9,208 bases of DNA, from contig SKOL01000562.1 in assembly GCA_007120055.1 (NCBI GenBank), positions 1-9,208 on the forward strand, in the 5' to 3' direction. Numbering within the stretch: position 1 is the stretch's first letter; every line of letters starts with the position of its first letter. The notes beneath the pieces are model-generated. The model worked only from the letters and a program-made list of their open reading frames with translations, made no database searches and was not told the origin of the DNA. A program made the translations under genes and the position numbers. The stretch is from Anaerobacillus sp. GTDB lineage: Bacteria; Bacillota; Bacilli; Bacillales_H; Anaerobacillaceae. Below, in pieces: positions 6,393 through 9,208 of the stretch.

Positions 6393-7565
6393 TTATGAAT
6401 GCCTTCTCTCTATATTCTCACCGTTTCGTAAACGGTAGTAAAATAGCTTATAACCACTAAGAAAAACAACTCCAACTAGGGAGATCATCGCTAAAAATAA
6501 ATATAAGTCTTGTGCGCTTGATTGCTCGATAATTTGTCCGCCTAAACTCGAACCTATGATCCCTGATAATCCAAAGAAAAATGAATAAAAAAGAAGATGG
6601 CCTGTTGATTGTAATTGTTCAGGAACAATTTTCGTAACATAATGAAAAGCACTTAAATAAAAAATCCCGAAAGTCAACCCGTGCATTACTTGTAAAGGTA
6701 AGACTAACATTGGATCAGCGATGACAGCCATTAAAAACCAACGAATACTATATAAAATAGCAGCAATGATAATGAACGTTAAAGCATGAAAGCGGCGAAA
6801 CCATAGTGTGGAAGTGGCGAAAACTAAAGCTTCAGCTGAGACCCCAATAAACCAAGCCCAACCTATAAAAGATTCAACGCCTCCTTTTTCAATAATATAT
6901 ATCCCTAAGAAGCTATCACTTGAGCGATGAGTAACGGTTATAAACATCATAATCACAAAAAACAACATTAGCTTTTTATTTTGGACTAATTTTAAAGCTT
7001 CTTTAAAATTTACCGGTTTTTGCGATGTTTTTATATCTTTTATTCTAATGGCGATAACTAGAGTAATAATTAATAATAATATAAAAGGTAAATAAATATA
7101 TTGAATACCTATAGCCGAAAATAGAAAGCCACCGACAAGTGACATAACAGCAAACCCAATTGAACCCCACATTCTAATTGATCCGAACGTAATAGAAAGT
7201 TGATTCGCTTTTTTCTGAGCAAGACTATCCCCAAGACCACCTACGGGAGCCATAAAAATAAAGAACACGAAAATAACTAAAGTGAGCATACTAAAGTCAA
7301 GGTTTTGAAACAAAAAAACAGAAGAAACTATCGCACCTGAAAGGCAAACAATAATAATTTTTTTTGACGTTTTATATTTATCAGTCATGTAACCCCAAAA
7401 AGGTTGGGCAATCATTGCCGCTAAAGGGCCAGCTGCTAGCAAGAAACCAATTTGACTTCCCGTTAAGCCGCTCTCCTGGAAGTATACAGGTAAATAACTA
7501 ATAATAATCGTCATTGCTGAAAAATAGAAAAATAAAAGTGCTTTAATATTAAGTGTCGAATACAT
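6393..7565 (-). CDS. MFS transporter, 12 membrane segments (YwbF/MFS_1-like)
   Basis: Integral inner-membrane permease of 390 residues with a regular pattern of about 12 hydrophobic segments, the usual length for the family. The first cytoplasmic loop carries a motif-A-like GYMTDKYKTSKK at residues 58-69. A basic central loop at about 175-205 separates the two six-helix halves. The N-terminal half (FFYFSA, then YLPVYF and GPLAAMIAQPFWG) resembles the MFS_1-like group that includes Bacillus subtilis YwbF and sugar or nucleoside H+ symporters; the substrate cannot be assigned. The start is ATG 7565, with GGAG (7575-7572) 6 nt upstream. A TTG at 7577 would overlap that site and is rejected. It follows the YkuI-like gene by 47 nt with no T-tailed terminator between, so the two are probably co-transcribed. 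A large terminator follows. Confidence 0.93.
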   Translation of the reverse strand: MYSTLNIKALLFFYFSAMTIIISYLPVYFQESGLTGSQIGFLLAAGPLAAMIAQPFWGYMTDKYKTSKKIIIVCLSGAIVSSVFLFQNLDFSMLTLVIFVFFIFMAPVGGLGDSLAQKKANQLSITFGSIRMWGSIGFAVMSLVGGFLFSAIGIQYIYLPFILLLIITLVIAIRIKDIKTSQKPVNFKEALKLVQNKKLMLFFVIMMFITVTHRSSDSFLGIYIIEKGGVESFIGWAWFIGVSAEALVFATSTLWFRRFHALTFIIIAAILYSIRWFLMAVIADPMLVLPLQVMHGLTFGIFYLSAFHYVTKIVPEQLQSTGHLLFYSFFFGLSGIIGSSLGGQIIEQSSAQDLYLFLAMISLVGVVFLSGYKLFYYRLRNGENIERRHS

Positions 7566-7571
7566 ATAGTT

Positions 7572-7575
7572 CTCC
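7572..7575 (-). promoter_or_regulatory. Ribosome binding site fixing the permease start at ATG 7565
   Basis: GGAG lies 6 nt before ATG 7565 and overlaps the in-frame TTG at 7577. The four extra residues of the longest frame are therefore not translated. Confidence 0.7.
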
Positions 7576-7600
7576 AATCATTAGTAGAGTTCTCAGTAGC

Positions 7601-7625
7601 GTTGTTGATATTTTAATATAACAAC
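7601..7625. repeat. Hairpin across the stop codon of the YkuI-like gene
   Basis: GTTGTT (7601-7606) pairs with AACAAC (7620-7625) and ATATT (7608-7612) with AATAT (7615-7619), with a single bulged G at 7607 and a 2-nt turn. The TAA stop (7615-7613) lies at the tip. No T-run follows on the minus strand, so it is not an ordinary terminator. It may mark an mRNA processing or stability point between the two cistrons. Confidence 0.5.
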
Positions 7626-8833
7626 CCTTCTTGTTCAAAAAGAAATTCATAAGAGATGTCCAGAAATAAGTATAACTCGCTATTAATCGGATATGAAAAA
7701 GTGCGGATAAACTCATTGGATTCTATATCACTATATAAATCAGACAAAATACCTCTTCGGTCGTATTGCATTCTGACGATCGTTTCTAAAAAATACGGGC
7801 GCCAACTCCAGTTTTTCCCTAAATATTCAGATTGACTATGCCAATCTTCATCTTTTTTTATGTAGTTAGCTGAATTCTGAAAACCATATTGGTCACAAAT
7901 ATAAAAACGAAAGCAAACATCATTTAAGTGAGTAGAAATTGCCGTAGCAACATCTTCTGATAAATATTTCTTATCCTTTTTAATTACTTGTTCGAGACGA
8001 TTGTTTAATTGTTCGGTAAAAACATACTGTTGAGTTAGCTTCTTTCTTTCATGGTTAATAAATTGCTCAAACTCGTTGATGAGTTGCTGCTTACAACATT
8101 CAGGATCAACAAACTCGCCGCAAGGTTTTGCTAAATAAAAACCTTGATAATATCTACCGCCATTTTTCCAAGCAGCGTTTAATTTCGTTAAATCACCTAT
8201 ACCTTGGAACAGTAAAGTAGCACCGATTTTTCTCGCAAACATCGATAATGAATATAAAACATCGCGATGGTTCGGGGATAACACCCCATCCTTAATAAAC
8301 TTTAAATCAACTTTTAAAATATCAGGTTCTAAAAGTGCAATACGATCTAAATTGCTACCTCCCCGGCCTACATCATCAATAGCCACCTTTATCCCAAAGC
8401 TTTTAAGATATAAGATTAAATGATTTAACTGAGATAAGTCACCTTCATAATCATGCTCTCTTATTTCTAAAACGATATTTTCAAATTTTAACCCTTTATC
8501 ATTGTATAACTTGATTCTATTAATTAACTGCTCTCGATAATCATCTACATTTAAAAGAATATTTGCATTGCAATTAATAAATAAATCGGCTTCGACATTC
8601 ATTTGACAATAGTAGTCAAAAGCCAACTGCTGAATATGTTCATCGACTTCAATGACATACTCTTCTGGAATATTATCATTGTGGAAAAAGTCACCTAATG
8701 TTTTCACTTCATTATTTATATTGATTCTCCCAAGCACTTCATAACCAATCACCGTCTGCTCTTCAGCACTTAAAATTGGTTGAAAGTGTGGGACAATATC
8801 ATCTTTATTCATTAAAACCTCTAGTGCATCCAT
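7613..8833 (-). CDS. ykuI: YkuI-like EAL domain protein with C-terminal PAS-like domain (c-di-GMP binding, probably not an active phosphodiesterase)
   Basis: A protein of 406 residues that, by my recollection, aligns along nearly its whole length with Bacillus subtilis YkuI (about 407 residues). The EAL domain spans about 1-245 and the YkuI_C PAS-like domain about 250-405, with the signature NWSWRPYFLE at 341-350. Kept metal or nucleotide ligands include Glu32 in EVLGR (the EAL position), Asn91, Glu123 in LEIRE, Asp153-Asp154, Lys174 and Gln230 in QGFYLAKP. The loop that normally reads EGVE is QGIG at 210-213, so both glutamates are gone, including the one essential for hydrolysis in active EAL enzymes. 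The start is ATG 8833, with AGGGG 9 nt upstream, and it agrees with the YkuI N-terminus. There is no membrane segment, so the protein is cytoplasmic. It probably heads a transcript that includes the permease gene. The assignment to the YkuI family is firm; loss of activity is inferred. Confidence 0.93.
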   Translation of the reverse strand: MDALEVLMNKDDIVPHFQPILSAEEQTVIGYEVLGRININNEVKTLGDFFHNDNIPEEYVIEVDEHIQQLAFDYYCQMNVEADLFINCNANILLNVDDYREQLINRIKLYNDKGLKFENIVLEIREHDYEGDLSQLNHLILYLKSFGIKVAIDDVGRGGSNLDRIALLEPDILKVDLKFIKDGVLSPNHRDVLYSLSMFARKIGATLLFQGIGDLTKLNAAWKNGGRYYQGFYLAKPCGEFVDPECCKQQLINEFEQFINHERKKLTQQYVFTEQLNNRLEQVIKKDKKYLSEDVATAISTHLNDVCFRFYICDQYGFQNSANYIKKDEDWHSQSEYLGKNWSWRPYFLETIVRMQYDRRGILSDLYSDIESNEFIRTFSYPINSELYLFLDISYEFLFEQEGLLY

Positions 8834-8879
8834 ATCTCGATACCCCTATCTAAACTCTTCATTCTAGAAAACATTAATG

Positions 8880-8888
8880 ATTATAACA
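8880..8888 (-). promoter_or_regulatory. Candidate extended -10 promoter of the ykuI-like gene
   Basis: On the minus strand TGTTATAAT combines a perfect TATAAT with the upstream TG of extended -10 promoters. It lies about 47 nt before ATG 8833. No good -35 box sits at the usual distance, which fits the extended class. Confidence 0.5.
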
Positions 8889-8936
8889 TTAAATTGGTGT
8901 AAATGGTACGTACTTCCTTTTAACCTCTAAATACTA

Positions 8937-8976
8937 AAGAAGAAATTGCCATTAGAGGTCAATTTCTTCTTTTTTT
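8937..8976. terminator. Strong terminator hairpin overlapping the end of the small membrane gene
   Basis: AAGAAGAAATTG (8937-8948) pairs with CAATTTCTTCTT (8960-8971) for 12 bp, and CC with GG inside, around a short ATTAGA loop. On the plus strand seven T residues follow (8970-8976). On the minus strand a weaker TTTAGTATTT follows, so it may act in both directions. The minus-strand 5' arm is the last coding stretch and stop codon of the 48-residue gene. No plus-strand gene in the window needs it. Confidence 0.75.
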
Positions 8977-9105
8977 GCTTGATAAAAACCAATTTTCAGC
9001 TCTTGTTTTTTTCGGACGATCTGGTGAAGTCGGATCATAAAACCAGTTATTTTTCACAGTTAAATAAACGAGAACAACGATGATTAATATAAGTAACCAA
9101 TTCAT
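8959..9105 (-). CDS. Small single-pass membrane protein, 48 residues, unknown function
   Basis: A short gene with good translation signals: GGAGGGAG (9117-9110) places GGAGG 7 nt before ATG 9105. The product starts MNWLLILIIVVLVYLTV, one transmembrane segment at about residues 3-17. A middle part with WFYDPTSPDRPKK (21-33) follows, then a basic end, SSKKRRN (42-48). By the positive-inside rule the tail should be cytoplasmic. Several Trp residues (3, 21, 39) flank the membrane part. Its last codons and TGA stop form one arm of the terminator hairpin, which is compact but workable. A gap of 125 nt with that terminator and a promoter separates it from the ykuI-like gene, so they are probably separate units. 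I do not recognise the family. The strong ribosome site, membrane segment and terminator together make it likely real. Confidence 0.72.
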   Translation of the reverse strand: MNWLLILIIVVLVYLTVKNNWFYDPTSPDRPKKTRAENWFLSSKKRRN

Positions 9106-9161
9106 CTGTCTCCCTCCATACGTATATTGTTACCAAAAATACCGTATTAAAGGGAGTTAAT

Positions 9162-9189
9162 TTATTCATTTTTCACCAGTTAATCCTTA
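9162..9189 (-). promoter_or_regulatory. Weak candidate sigma-H-like promoter of the small membrane gene
   Basis: On the minus strand AAGGATTA is followed by ATGAATAA, with 13 nt between AGGATTA and GAAT. This is close to the sigma-H pattern (AGGA, then GAAT about 13-14 nt on). The -35 overlaps a 7-bp inverted repeat, CCTTAAA with TTTAAGG (9185-9201). It lies about 60 nt upstream of ATG 9105. Short motifs like these occur by chance, so confidence is low. Confidence 0.28.
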
Positions 9190-9208
9190 AATGGTTTAAG
9201 GGTTATAG

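Overview
The window looks like a chromosomal segment of a low-GC, endospore-forming Firmicute of the Bacillaceae. The reasons are the strong GGAGG-type ribosome binding sites, the TTG and GTG starts, a YhcN/YlaJ-type sporulation lipoprotein, a close relative of Bacillus subtilis YkuI, a Bacillus-style NlpC/P60 wall hydrolase with PG_binding_1 repeats, and intrinsic terminators after several genes. The genus cannot be fixed from this sequence alone.

Left part (1-2061): a truncated alpha/beta hydrolase on the minus strand diverges from a secreted three-repeat peptidoglycan-binding NlpC/P60 endopeptidase, which ends in a strong terminator. Next comes about 800 bases with no credible gene (2062-2854). 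This stretch is full of structure: a chain of hairpins, five full tandem units of about 51 bp plus a sixth diverged one (each able to fold on itself), a compound stem-loop, and a dispersed 9-mer (GTAAAACGC) that also forms an inverted repeat.

Middle part (2855-4432): a minus-strand spore-type lipoprotein gene and a plus-strand gene of unknown function diverge from a 234-bp region. That region carries a perfect 13-bp inverted repeat around a central hairpin, so the same 13-mer faces each gene.

Right part (4404-9208), all on the minus strand: a methyl-accepting chemotaxis protein with its own promoter and terminator; a probable two-gene unit of a YkuI-like EAL protein followed by an MFS permease, ending in a large branched terminator; and a 48-codon gene for a single-pass membrane peptide. 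In the EAL protein two glutamates of the catalytic EGVE-type motif are replaced, which argues for a c-di-GMP receptor rather than a phosphodiesterase.

Most genes are ordinary housekeeping or accessory genes of a spore-former. I see no defence system, phage or biosynthetic cluster. The parts most worth a second look are the hairpin-repeat region at 2062-2854, the mirrored promoter region at 3589-3699, the degenerate EAL site, and the small membrane peptide.
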